Source of the DNA: Pseudomonadota bacterium
GTDB taxonomy: Bacteria; Pseudomonadota; Gammaproteobacteria; Burkholderiales; Gallionellaceae
Assembly: GCA_021783855.1 (NCBI GenBank)
Contig: JAJXTL010000148.1
Location: 1 to 6,862, forward strand
Direction of reading: 5' to 3'
Length of the DNA: 6,862 bases
Position 1 is the first letter of the stretch; each line of letters starts with the position of its first letter. The notes beneath the pieces are model-generated. The model was not told where the DNA came from and made no database searches. It was given only the letters and a program-made list of their open reading frames with translations. The position numbers and the translations under genes were made by a program. Below are positions 1-6,781 of the stretch, one piece after another.

Positions 1-17
1 TCAATTTTTACTCTATA

Positions 18-30
18 CAACCTATTGATT
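18..30 (-). promoter_or_regulatory. Candidate IHF-binding site (minus orientation)
   Basis: Read on the minus strand this is AATCAATAGGTTG, a full match to the IHF core consensus WATCAANNNNTTR. IHF sites usually have an A/T-rich stretch on the 5' side of the core; here that side is positions 31-60, which is strongly A/T-rich. A second full match lies at 74-86 in the opposite orientation, so both face the same A/T-rich segment. The match is seen directly; binding is inferred. Confidence 0.45.
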
Positions 31-31
31 T

Positions 32-60
32 TTAACAATTAAATATTTGCTTAATTTATA
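32..60 (+). promoter_or_regulatory. Possible promoter upstream of the exported-protein gene
   Basis: TTAACA (32-37) is one base from the -35 consensus and is followed after 17 bases by TTTATA (55-60), a poor -10. The surroundings are very A/T-rich, so such matches arise easily by chance. The position between two IHF-like sites and about 90 bases before the start codon at 153 is what makes it worth listing. Confidence 0.22.
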
Positions 61-73
61 CGCACATTAATGG

Positions 74-86
74 AATCAATGAGTTA
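74..86 (+). promoter_or_regulatory. Candidate IHF-binding site (plus orientation)
   Basis: The sequence AATCAATGAGTTA fits WATCAANNNNTTR at every defined position. The A/T-rich flank lies on its 5' side (25-60), as expected for IHF, although 61-73 is less A/T-rich. It sits between the possible promoter and the start codon of the 153-638 gene, where a bend could modulate transcription. The gene for the IHF alpha subunit lies in the same window (2336-2650). Binding is inferred. Confidence 0.45.
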
Positions 87-152
87 CAAGACAAGTCCGA
101 CAGGCTCCCAGAAGCCAGTCGCTCATCTTTCAAAGCATGAAAGGCAATCACC

Positions 153-638
153 ATGGCTAGAATATTTTTAACAACGGCGCTTATTTTTGCAATTTTTGCA
201 GCCGATGCAGTTGCCGCCACACCTCCTGCATCGCCTGATTCCAGCACTATCGTGGTTGAGGTATCGGGGACGGTTCCAGGCTACACGCAGGCGCAGTTGG
301 CCGGCTATTTGGCCAGAAGAATGCAGGAGGAAATTGCAGCTCCCTGGCATTTTGTTGCATCGCAACCTGCCGGGCAAACCGCACCCAACCGGGCGGTCTG
401 GTCTTTCAAGACTTTACGCAAAGTATGGAAGGGCGGCTCCCATAGCGGATTTCCTTCGCCTGCAAATCTGGAAACGTATCTCAGAGCCGAGGTCAAGCTG
501 TACCTGAATGGCAACTACCAGATGACCATGGATACACACCCCTCGATAGGCGACGAACCCGACAACAAGGCGCTGTCCGGTATGGTACATGATGCGGCCC
601 ACGCACTGTTCATAGAAAACAGGCCGGAGACTCCCTGA
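153..638 (+). CDS. Hypothetical exported protein, 161 aa
   Basis: I do not recognise this family. Residues 1-22 look like a Sec signal peptide: an Arg at position 3, a hydrophobic core (IFLTTALIFAIFA) and an A-V-A-A end suited to signal peptidase I, so the product is probably periplasmic or secreted, about 140 residues when mature. The mature part starts with a Pro/Ser/Ala-rich linker (about 23-31), then a likely beta strand (TIVVEV) and an amphipathic helix with LARRMQEEI. A Lys/Arg/Trp-rich middle follows (about 83-95, with KTLRKVWKGG), then a likely strand with EVKLYLNGNYQM and a His-containing C-terminus (MVHDAAHALF). There is no cysteine and no further membrane segment. The start at 153 is preceded by AAAGG about eight bases upstream. 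The gene converges with the dioxygenase gene, leaving 27 bases and no clear terminator. Signal peptide and reading frame make it a credible gene; function is unknown. Confidence 0.72.
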   Translation: MARIFLTTALIFAIFAADAVAATPPASPDSSTIVVEVSGTVPGYTQAQLAGYLARRMQEEIAAPWHFVASQPAGQTAPNRAVWSFKTLRKVWKGGSHSGFPSPANLETYLRAEVKLYLNGNYQMTMDTHPSIGDEPDNKALSGMVHDAAHALFIENRPETP

Positions 639-665
639 TTTTCGGCTTATTTTTCGATGGCGGAA

Positions 666-1448
666 TCAAGCAGCAAATTCAAACGCATCCATCGCCAGCA
701 TGCCATAGGTCATCACTTGATTCATGTGCTGCGAATCGGCCATGTCATGCGCCGCTCCGAGCGCCACAAACAGCGGCAGCAAGTGCTCATCGCTGGGATG
801 GTTCAGCACGGCATACGGAGCGAGTGTGCGATAAGCAAGGAGTGAGGCAAGATCACCCGCCTTAATTCTGTCTGCAATCCAGTCGCAAAATTCAATAACC
901 CACGCTGGCGCAGACTCTCCCGGCGCATGCCCGAAAATGGCGCGCAGATTGTGCGTGATTGCACCGCTGCCAATGATCAGGACGCCCGCCTCGCGCAACG
1001 GGCGCAACGCACGACCCAGAGCGAGGTGCCAGTCCGGGGGCTGTTCAGGCTGAATTGAGAGTTGCGTGACCGGAATAACGCCTTGCGGATACATCAGACT
1101 CAAGGGTATCCACGCACCGTGATCGAGACCGCGGTTCGCATCGAGTTTCGCCTCTATTCCCGCCTGCTGCAAGCGTTGCACCACCTCCGTTGCCAGTTGC
1201 GGCGCCCCGGGCGCGGGGTAGCTGAGTTCATACAGCACCTCCGGAAAACCGCTGAAATCGTGGATGGTTTCCGGATGAACGGCACTGCCGACAGTCGGAA
1301 TGCGTGTTTCCCAATGCGCGGAAATCACCAGAATAGACAAGGGGCGTGGAAGCCTTGCGGCAATCTGTCGCCAGGCCGCCCCCGTGTCGCCCTCATCAAG
1401 CGGCAAGCTGGGCGCTCCATGCGATAAAAACAGGACAGGCATGATCAT
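666..1448 (-). CDS. ygiD: DODA-type extradiol ring-cleavage dioxygenase (YgiD-like)
   Basis: A 260-residue member of the class III extradiol dioxygenase (LigB-like) superfamily, closest in pattern to the 4,5-DOPA dioxygenase/YgiD group. These cytoplasmic metal enzymes open catechol-type rings. Family landmarks are all present: LSHGAP (His10), ISAHWE (His45), GLDHGAWIPL (His110), GSGAITHNL (His166) and NHPSDEHLLPL (His217, His222). By analogy with YgiD, His10, His45 and a C-terminal histidine are likely metal ligands. Length is typical and there is no sign of truncation. The start at 1448 is preferred because AAGGA lies eight bases upstream; an in-frame ATG at 1442 is the alternative. The true substrate cannot be read from sequence, and many family members have only weak DOPA dioxygenase activity. 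The gene is divergent from the aldo/keto reductase relic at 1511 and convergent with the exported-protein gene. Confidence 0.88.
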   Translation of the reverse strand: MIMPVLFLSHGAPSLPLDEGDTGAAWRQIAARLPRPLSILVISAHWETRIPTVGSAVHPETIHDFSGFPEVLYELSYPAPGAPQLATEVVQRLQQAGIEAKLDANRGLDHGAWIPLSLMYPQGVIPVTQLSIQPEQPPDWHLALGRALRPLREAGVLIIGSGAITHNLRAIFGHAPGESAPAWVIEFCDWIADRIKAGDLASLLAYRTLAPYAVLNHPSDEHLLPLFVALGAAHDMADSQHMNQVMTYGMLAMDAFEFAA

Positions 1449-1510
1449 TGTTCTAATCCTTATACGCAGAAGCGATTAGGATAGCTCAAAATCCTGTTTT
1501 CGGAACGACC

Positions 1511-1552
1511 ATGGAATACAAAAAATTAGGCAGCAGCAATCTGAAGTGGTGA
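1511..1552 (+). pseudogene. Relic of the N-terminus of an aldo/keto reductase
   Basis: An ATG opens 13 codons reading MEYKKLGSSNLKW and then a stop. The first 12 residues match the usual opening of Tas/YajO-type aldo/keto reductases, which begin M-x-Y-[RK]-x-L-G-x-S-x-L-x-V-S. Homology appears to end at the Lys codon (1544-1546), where V-S would be expected; instead TGG TGA follows. No later part of a reductase is visible anywhere in the window, so this reads as a leftover after a deletion or insertion, not a frameshifted gene. The fragment is short, so a chance match is possible. It lies divergent from the dioxygenase gene, as would fit an older two-gene arrangement. Confidence 0.5.
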
Positions 1553-1626
1553 AAACTTGATTTAATGCTTGGCAACACAAGCACCAACACACCACGGAAA
1601 CAACAACGGCTTACCACTTGATTTAA
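1544..1626. repeat. Repeat-bounded scar between the reductase relic and tRNA-Pro
   Basis: The 11-base sequence ACTTGATTTAA occurs at 1555-1565 and again at 1616-1626, the second copy ending one base before the tRNA CCA end. In addition AAGTGGT (1544-1550) and ACCACTT (1613-1619) form a 7-base inverted repeat whose left arm starts at the point where reductase homology ends. Inside are about 60 bases with no gene; a 6-bp hairpin at 1566-1583 has no U-tract. This could be a small insertion or the junction left by a deletion. No transposase or integrase is visible. Confidence 0.35.
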
Positions 1627-1627
1627 C

Positions 1628-1704
<77 letters not shown>

Positions 1705-1713
1705 AAGCTTGGC

Positions 1714-1722
1714 ATTATAACA
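1714..1722 (-). promoter_or_regulatory. Extended -10 promoter of tRNA-Pro
   Basis: The minus strand reads TGTTATAAT: a perfect TATAAT box with the TGn extension. It ends nine bases before the first base of the tRNA, so the transcript should start only about 2-4 nt upstream of the mature 5' end. No good TTGACA-like -35 is seen 16-18 bases further upstream, which fits an extended -10 promoter. Confidence 0.6.
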
Positions 1723-1826
1723 GAGCAGGCCAAAGAACGGGCATGGAATTGATGACTTTGTAGAAAATGCAAACGATATTGTAGTGGTATTACTCAGCTT
1801 GCCAATAACTCGTAACCTCACCACCC

Positions 1827-1923
1827 GTTTCCCTCACCCCAACCCTCTGGTGAAACAACTAGCCAATCGACTAGGCCCGCGAGCGGGCAAGTCGCTGGCT
1901 ATCCCAAAGGGCGAGGGGCAAAC
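1827..1923. repeat. Composite intergenic repeat, one element nested in another
   Basis: The outer arms GTTTCCCTCACCCC (1827-1840) and GGGCGAGGGGCAAAC (1909-1923) are imperfect inverted copies and resemble a common intergenic repeat whose spurious translation is PHPNPLPKGEG. Here that reading is split: PHPNPL ends at 1849 and PKGEG resumes at 1904, with 54 extra bases between. The extra segment is itself palindromic: AGCCAATCGACT (1861-1872) faces AGTCGCTGGCT (1890-1900), and the core GCCCGCGAGCGGGC (1875-1888) forms a tight GC-rich stem. No gene is credible here. The stems may slow or end transcription from merR. Identification of the outer repeat is from memory of such elements. Confidence 0.55.
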
Positions 1924-1959
1924 GAGTCGCTACGCGAACTTCAATTTAACGAAGCGTTT

Positions 1960-2355
1960 TTACGCTGCTAATAGCGCAATAATGTCGTGAATTTCGCGTT
2001 TTAATGCGGCAACATCGAGGCCCGATGCAACATCGGCACGGCCTGACGCTTCCGCGGCGACCTGTTCAGGCTGATTGACAGATTCGCGAGCGCCGTCCAG
2101 CTTGTTGCGTGCGCCGCTGATGGTAAAACCCTGCTCGTACAGCAATTCACGTATGCGCCGTATCAGCACCACTTCATGATGCTGATAGTATCTGCGATTG
2201 CCGCTGCGCTTGACCGGGTTAAGCTGGGTAAATTCCTGCTCCCAGTAACGCAACACATGCGCTTTTACCCCGCAAAGTTCGCTGACCTCACCGATGGTGA
2301 AATAGCGTTTTGCGGGAATAGGCGGGAGTTCTGAATCAGGTTTGTGGGGTTCCAT
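1960..2355 (-). CDS. MerR-family transcriptional regulator next to ihfA
   Basis: A 131-residue protein with a MerR-type winged helix-turn-helix at about 17-86: [22 protein letters not shown] is the recognition part, followed by the wing with KRSGNRRYY and the helix [23 protein letters not shown]. After this comes a short polar linker (about 87-112) and a C-terminal helix ([14 protein letters not shown]) suited to dimerisation. There is no metal- or ligand-sensing domain and only one cysteine (Cys28, inside the HTH), so it is not a classical metal sensor. The reading frame starts 20 bases inside the ihfA coding region, which suggests translational coupling; the Shine-Dalgarno is weak (GGAAAAG, well upstream). 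A small MerR-like gene after pheST-ihfA is a common arrangement in proteobacteria. Its target genes are not known from sequence. Confidence 0.88.
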   Translation of the reverse strand: MEPHKPDSELPPIPAKRYFTIGEVSELCGVKAHVLRYWEQEFTQLNPVKRSGNRRYYQHHEVVLIRRIRELLYEQGFTISGARNKLDGARESVNQPEQVAAEASGRADVASGLDVAALKREIHDIIALLAA

Positions 2356-2650
2356 GATAGGACTTTTCCACGATCGTTTTCAGCTTCTGACTGGGGTGAA
2401 ATGTCACCACACGGCGTGCTGAAATCGGAATTTCCTTGCCCGTCTTGGGATTTCGCCCGGGACGTTGCGGCTTGTCACGCAGTTGAAAATTACCGAAACC
2501 GGACAGCTTTACGCTCTCGCCCAATTCCAGTTGCACACGAATTTCTTCGAAAAAAGCTTCCACCATATCTTTGGCTTCGCGTTTATTCAGCCCCACCTTT
2601 GCAAACAGCAAATCGGCCAGCTCAGCTTTTGTTAATGTCGTTACCATCAT
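2336..2650 (-). CDS. ihfA: Integration host factor subunit alpha
   Basis: IHF-alpha is one half of the IHF heterodimer, which binds the DNA minor groove and bends it by about 160 degrees, acting in nucleoid structure, transcription and recombination. The 104 residues show the HU/IHF fold: two helices ([27 protein letters not shown]), the signature [14 protein letters not shown], and the beta arm [22 protein letters not shown] with the intercalating proline at about Pro64. IHF-alpha features ([18 protein letters not shown]) favour alpha over beta or HU. The start is ambiguous: TAAGGGGAG, beginning at the pheT stop codon, leads directly into ATGATG. The second ATG (2647) has better spacing from the Shine-Dalgarno and may be the real start. 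The gap to pheT is 6 bases, and the 3' end overlaps merR by 20 bases. Confidence 0.96.
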   Translation of the reverse strand: MMVTTLTKAELADLLFAKVGLNKREAKDMVEAFFEEIRVQLELGESVKLSGFGNFQLRDKPQRPGRNPKTGKEIPISARRVVTFHPSQKLKTIVEKSYHGTPQT

Positions 2651-2656
2651 CTCCCC

Positions 2657-5032
2657 TTACATGCGCAACTGCGCGCCTTGCTTGTTCAAAACATCCACCA
2701 ATAACGCGATACTCGGTTCTATTTCAGCATCGGTCAGCGTTTTTTGAGTATCTTGTAACGACACGCGGAATGCAAGACTTTTTTTGCCTTGTTCCACGCC
2801 TTGCCCACGATATACATCAAACAAAACAACTTCCTGCACATGCGGTACTGCAGCCTGGAGCATAACATCAGTCAAACTTTGCGCGGAGACCTGTTCCGCC
2901 ACCATCACGGCCAGATCGCGCCGCACCGGCAAAAACTTGGCAATTTCGCTCATGCGCGGCACCTGCGTTTGCATTAACTCATCCATATCCACCTCGAACC
3001 AGATGCCCGCATGCGTCATGTCCTGCCGCCATTGCGGATGCAACTCGCCTATCCACCCTATCATTCTATCACCGCAATAAATTTTCGCCGAACGCCCCGG
3101 GTGTAAGGCCGGATGCGCCGCAGCAACAAAACGCAGAACGCGCGGTGCAAACAGGGCTTCCACATCCGCCTTCACATCGTAAAAATCAACCGGTGCAGCT
3201 TTGGCATCCCATTGTTCAGGCAGGCGGTCGCCACAGGCGATCCCTGACAGCCGTTGAGTCTGCACGTACCCGTTACCCGACCTGGCAAAACACGCACCCG
3301 CTTCGAACAAGCGCACGCGTACCTGCTTGCGATTGAGATTGAAGCGCAAGGCAGCTACCAGCCCGACTATCATACTGCTGCGCATCACCGCCAGGTTGCT
3401 GGCAAGCGGATTTTGCAAAGCCACCGGGTTGTCGTTCCCGCATAAATCGCGCTCTACCTGCTCTTCAACAAAGGCCAAACTTACGATTTCCTGATAGTCA
3501 CGCTCAACCAGTGTTTGCTGAATTTTTGCCAGGGGTCGTACTGATTCGCTGCACGGCAACATGGTCAACGCGGCATATGGCGCCAGCGCCGGAATATTGT
3601 CATAACCATACAGACGGGCGACTTCCTCGATCAGATCCGACTCTATGGACAGATCGAAGCGAAAACTGGGTGGCGTCACGCTGAACTCTTCACCATTTAA
3701 AGTGAATTCAAACTGTAAACGTCCGAGCAGATCGGCTATTTTATCGATTTCGATTGCGATGCCCAGTACCCGCGCCACACGGGATGCGCGCAAGATTATG
3801 GGGGGACGTTCAGGCAATTCGCCGCGTACTTCAACGATTTCCCCCGCGCGGCCACCGCAGATTTCAAGGAGCAATTGCGTGGCGCGCTCCAGAGCCTGAC
3901 GGGTCGCTGCGAAATCCACTCCGCGCTCGAAGCGGAACGAAGAATCCGTCGCCAGGCCAAAGCGACGCGCACGGCCTGCAATCGCATCGGGATGGAAAAA
4001 CGCCGCCTCCAGAAACACATCCTTTGTGGTCGCATCCACACCACTGCCCTGCCCGCCCATGATACCTGCCAGCGCCAACACCCGCGCATCATCGGCGATC
4101 ACCAGCACTTCTTCGTCCAGCACGATTGCCTGATCGTTAAGCAAGGTCAGCGACTCATCCTTGCGCGCGCGACGCACCGTGATGCCGCCGGAGAGTTTAT
4201 CCGAATCAAACGCGTGCATCGGTTGCCCCTGCTCCATCATCACATAGTTGGTGATATCCACTATGGCGTTAATCGTGCGCAGCCCGCTGCGCTCCAGGCG
4301 ACGCTGCATCCAGACCGGCGTAGTTGCCGCTGCATTCACCGCTACCACCCGTCGACCGCAATACAGAGGACAGGCTGATTTATCTTCAACCACCATCTTC
4401 AACTGAGCTTCAAGCGTGACCGCCTGAGCTTCTATCGCAACCGGCTTGAACATACTGCCTGTCAGCGCCGCCACTTCGCGAGCGATACCCTTCATACCGG
4501 AACAATCGCTGCGATTCGGCGTGAGCTTCAGGGTAAACAGCTTATCGTCCAGCTCCAGATACTCGCGCAAGGACAGACCGACAGGCGCTTCCTCAGGCAA
4601 CAACCAAAGGCCTGTCCTGAGCTCAGCCGAAGGGCCAGAGCTGTCAGTTGCCAGCCCTAACTCCTTGTCGGAACACAACATACCAAACGAGGCAATGCCG
4701 CGCACTTTGGCCTGCTTGATCTTGAAGTCGCCGGGCAATACCGCACCGATGCGCGCGCAGGGCACCTTGATGCCCGCCGCCACGTTGGCAGCGCCGCACA
4801 CGATAGTCAACGGTTCGGCGTCCCCCACGTCCACCTGACAAACGTTCAGCCTGTCCGCATCGGGATGTTTTTCAAGCGACAGCACCTTAGCCACCACCAC
4901 ATTGTTAAATGCGGGGGAAACCGCTTCCATAGCCTCGACTTCAAGTCCCGCCATCGTCAGGGCGTGGCTCAGCTCATCGCTCGTCAGTTCGGGATTAACC
5001 CAGGTTCTCAACCAGTTTTCTGAAAATTTCAT
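2657..5032 (-). CDS. pheT: Phenylalanyl-tRNA synthetase beta subunit
   Basis: PheT pairs with PheS as an alpha2beta2 enzyme that charges tRNA-Phe; the beta subunit carries tRNA binding and the editing site. The 791 residues match the family length. Order of domains: N-terminal region with MKFSENWLRTWVNP; EMAP-type tRNA-binding OB fold at about 43-150 (KHPDADRLNVCQVDVGD); B3/B4 editing domain at about 215-390 (RTINAIVDITNYVMMEQGQPMHAFD); B5 at about 410-480 (SFRFDLSIESDLIEEVARLYGYDNIP); catalytic-like core; ferredoxin-fold anticodon-binding domain at about 697-791 (FLPVRRDLAVMV). An eight-residue insertion, PSAELRTG at 134-141, just after the conserved KELGL, coincides with a palindromic repeat at 4610-4633; the frame is kept. 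pheS ends 11 bases upstream; the Shine-Dalgarno is weak (AAAGA), suggesting coupling to pheS. Confidence 0.97.
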   Translation of the reverse strand: MKFSENWLRTWVNPELTSDELSHALTMAGLEVEAMEAVSPAFNNVVVAKVLSLEKHPDADRLNVCQVDVGDAEPLTIVCGAANVAAGIKVPCARIGAVLPGDFKIKQAKVRGIASFGMLCSDKELGLATDSSGPSAELRTGLWLLPEEAPVGLSLREYLELDDKLFTLKLTPNRSDCSGMKGIAREVAALTGSMFKPVAIEAQAVTLEAQLKMVVEDKSACPLYCGRRVVAVNAAATTPVWMQRRLERSGLRTINAIVDITNYVMMEQGQPMHAFDSDKLSGGITVRRARKDESLTLLNDQAIVLDEEVLVIADDARVLALAGIMGGQGSGVDATTKDVFLEAAFFHPDAIAGRARRFGLATDSSFRFERGVDFAATRQALERATQLLLEICGGRAGEIVEVRGELPERPPIILRASRVARVLGIAIEIDKIADLLGRLQFEFTLNGEEFSVTPPSFRFDLSIESDLIEEVARLYGYDNIPALAPYAALTMLPCSESVRPLAKIQQTLVERDYQEIVSLAFVEEQVERDLCGNDNPVALQNPLASNLAVMRSSMIVGLVAALRFNLNRKQVRVRLFEAGACFARSGNGYVQTQRLSGIACGDRLPEQWDAKAAPVDFYDVKADVEALFAPRVLRFVAAAHPALHPGRSAKIYCGDRMIGWIGELHPQWRQDMTHAGIWFEVDMDELMQTQVPRMSEIAKFLPVRRDLAVMVAEQVSAQSLTDVMLQAAVPHVQEVVLFDVYRGQGVEQGKKSLAFRVSLQDTQKTLTDAEIEPSIALLVDVLNKQGAQLRM
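4610..4633. repeat. 24-bp palindromic repeat inserted in frame in pheT
   Basis: These bases encode PSAELRTG on the minus strand. The centre CTGAGCTCAG (4617-4626) is a perfect palindrome. GGCC stands at both edges (4609-4612 and 4633-4636), like a small target duplication. Removing exactly 24 bases would restore a typical PheT reading, SSG followed by LWLLPEEAPVG, comparable with HSGIIELPADAPIG in E. coli. The minus-strand sequence CCTTCGGCTGAGCTCAGGACAGG resembles a widespread intergenic repeat of the TTCGACAAGCTCAGGACAGG type, recalled from memory. It therefore looks like an intergenic repeat that entered a gene without breaking it. Confidence 0.6.
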
Positions 5033-5043
5033 CGCGGTATTCT

Positions 5044-6064
<1,021 letters not shown>

Positions 6065-6091
6065 CCTGATTACAAATTACTAACTACGAGG

Positions 6092-6451
6092 CTATACAGC
6101 GAGGCTGGCTTTAGCTTGAACAACGAATTGCTCAAATGCGGCCTTGTCAAAAATAGCGATGTCTGACAAAACCTTGCGGTCAACCTGAATGTCCGCTTTT
6201 TTCAGACCATTCATGAATACGCTGTACGGCATGCCGAACTCACGTGCGGCTGCATTGATACGTGCAATCCACAGGGTACGGAACTGACGCTTCTTCTGAC
6301 GGCGATCACGGTAGGCGTATTGCCCGGCCTTCATCACCGCCTGTTTGGCGATACGGTATACATTCTTGCGGCGACCACGGTAACCCTTAGCCTTGGCTAA
6401 CAGTTTCTTGTGCGTTGCGCGGGCGACGACGCCACGTTTTACTCTTGGCAT
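6092..6451 (-). CDS. rplT: 50S ribosomal protein L20
   Basis: L20 binds 23S rRNA early and is needed for assembly of the large ribosomal subunit. The 119 residues match the family closely: the basic N-terminal extension [30 protein letters not shown], the helical stretch with [24 protein letters not shown], and the globular C-terminal domain with [35 protein letters not shown] Shine-Dalgarno overlaps the rpmI stop codon about six bases before the start, so the two genes are almost certainly translated together (gap 10 bases). In E. coli L20 represses rpmI and rplT by binding the mRNA between infC and rpmI; the structured 122-base leader upstream of rpmI here may serve the same purpose, but the binding fold is not recognisable by eye. 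Confidence 0.98.
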   Translation of the reverse strand: MPRVKRGVVARATHKKLLAKAKGYRGRRKNVYRIAKQAVMKAGQYAYRDRRQKKRQFRTLWIARINAAAREFGMPYSVFMNGLKKADIQVDRKVLSDIAIFDKAAFEQFVVQAKASLAV

Positions 6452-6461
6452 GGTCTACTCC

Positions 6462-6659
6462 TTACGCGTAAGGCAGCATGCGGCGAACCGATGCTACATT
6501 GGTTGAATGAACTTCAGCCGTACCACGTAACTGACGTTTGCACTTGGTGGTCTTCTTGGTCAGGATGTGGCGTTTGAACGCACATGCGCGCTTGATACTG
6601 CCGCCAGCACGAACGACGAAGCGTTTTTTTGCTCCGCTTTTGGTTTTCATCTTAGGCAT
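6462..6659 (-). CDS. rpmI: 50S ribosomal protein L35
   Basis: A 65-residue, very basic protein of the large ribosomal subunit with the L35 signature from its first residues: [14 protein letters not shown], then [24 protein letters not shown] and the C-terminal VRRMLPY. Length is that of the family. A strong AAGGAG (6665-6670) lies five bases upstream of the ATG, which fixes the start. The gene is separated from infC by an unusually structured 122-base gap holding a palindrome and tandem repeats, and from rplT by 10 bases. Confidence 0.98.
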   Translation of the reverse strand: MPKMKTKSGAKKRFVVRAGGSIKRACAFKRHILTKKTTKCKRQLRGTAEVHSTNVASVRRMLPYA

Positions 6660-6688
6660 GACTACTCCTTAAGTTATGGTGGAAGGTG

Positions 6689-6745
6689 TTTTCCGACTGG
6701 AAAAACTTGTTAACCCGTACACCACTTATTTTTATGTCGGGTTAA
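6689..6745 (-). promoter_or_regulatory. Structured rpmI leader with possible alternative stems
   Basis: In the minus-strand RNA upstream of rpmI, UUUUCC and GGAAAA (6704-6699 and 6694-6689) can form a 6-bp hairpin with loop AGUC, ending about 18 bases before the Shine-Dalgarno. Further upstream, UUAACCCG (6745-6738) can pair over 8 bases with CGGGUUAA (6717-6710). The first of these segments is also one arm of the palindrome at 6736-6753, so the two stems exclude each other. A role in L20-type autoregulation is possible but unproven. Confidence 0.35.
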
Positions 6746-6753
6746 AACCCGAC
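6736..6753. repeat. REP-like palindrome in the infC–rpmI gap
   Basis: GTCGGGTT and AACCCGAC form a perfect 8-bp inverted repeat with a 2-base spacer. The sequence with its CTAC edge resembles common intergenic GTAGGTCGGGTT…AACCCGAC elements recalled from other proteobacteria. In the infC-rpmI direction the hairpin is followed by ATAAAAATAAG, not a U-tract, so it is not a standard intrinsic terminator. Confidence 0.6.
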
Positions 6754-6781
6754 CTACTTACTACTTACTACTTACTACTTA
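6754..6781. repeat. Four 7-bp tandem repeats directly after infC
   Basis: CTACTTA is repeated four times without change, at 6754-6760, 6761-6767, 6768-6774 and 6775-6781; the infC stop codon begins the next, diverged unit (CTATTTT). Read on the infC strand the unit is TAAGTAG, which contains two stop triplets. Because 7 is not a multiple of 3, stops appear in all three frames. The array touches the palindrome at 6736-6753. Confidence 0.9.

Noticed and set aside
137..160. Seven-codon frame (MKGNHHG) overlapping the start of the exported-protein gene
   Set aside because: It is too short to judge and has no clear ribosome binding site; kept out as a likely chance ATG.
1453..1479. Inverted repeat CTAATC…GATTAG and a TATAAG box upstream of the dioxygenase gene
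   Set aside because: The arms are only 6 bases with a 15-base spacer, and a transcript from TATAAG would lose the Shine-Dalgarno sequence, so neither an operator nor a promoter is well supported.
1566..1583. Hairpin TGCTTG/CAAGCA as a terminator of tRNA-Pro
   Set aside because: The stem is weak (6 bp) and no U-tract follows in the tRNA direction.
1784..1990. Plus-strand frame with PHPNPL…PKGEG
   Set aside because: It is the spurious reading of the intergenic repeat at 1827-1923 and runs into the 3' end of merR on the other strand.
3796..4092. Reading frames opposite or shifted within pheT
   Set aside because: pheT shows continuous PheT homology through this stretch; frames overlapping it carry no recognisable domain.
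6736..6753. Palindrome as an intrinsic terminator of infC
   Set aside because: It is followed by ATAAAAATAAG in the infC direction and not by a run of U.
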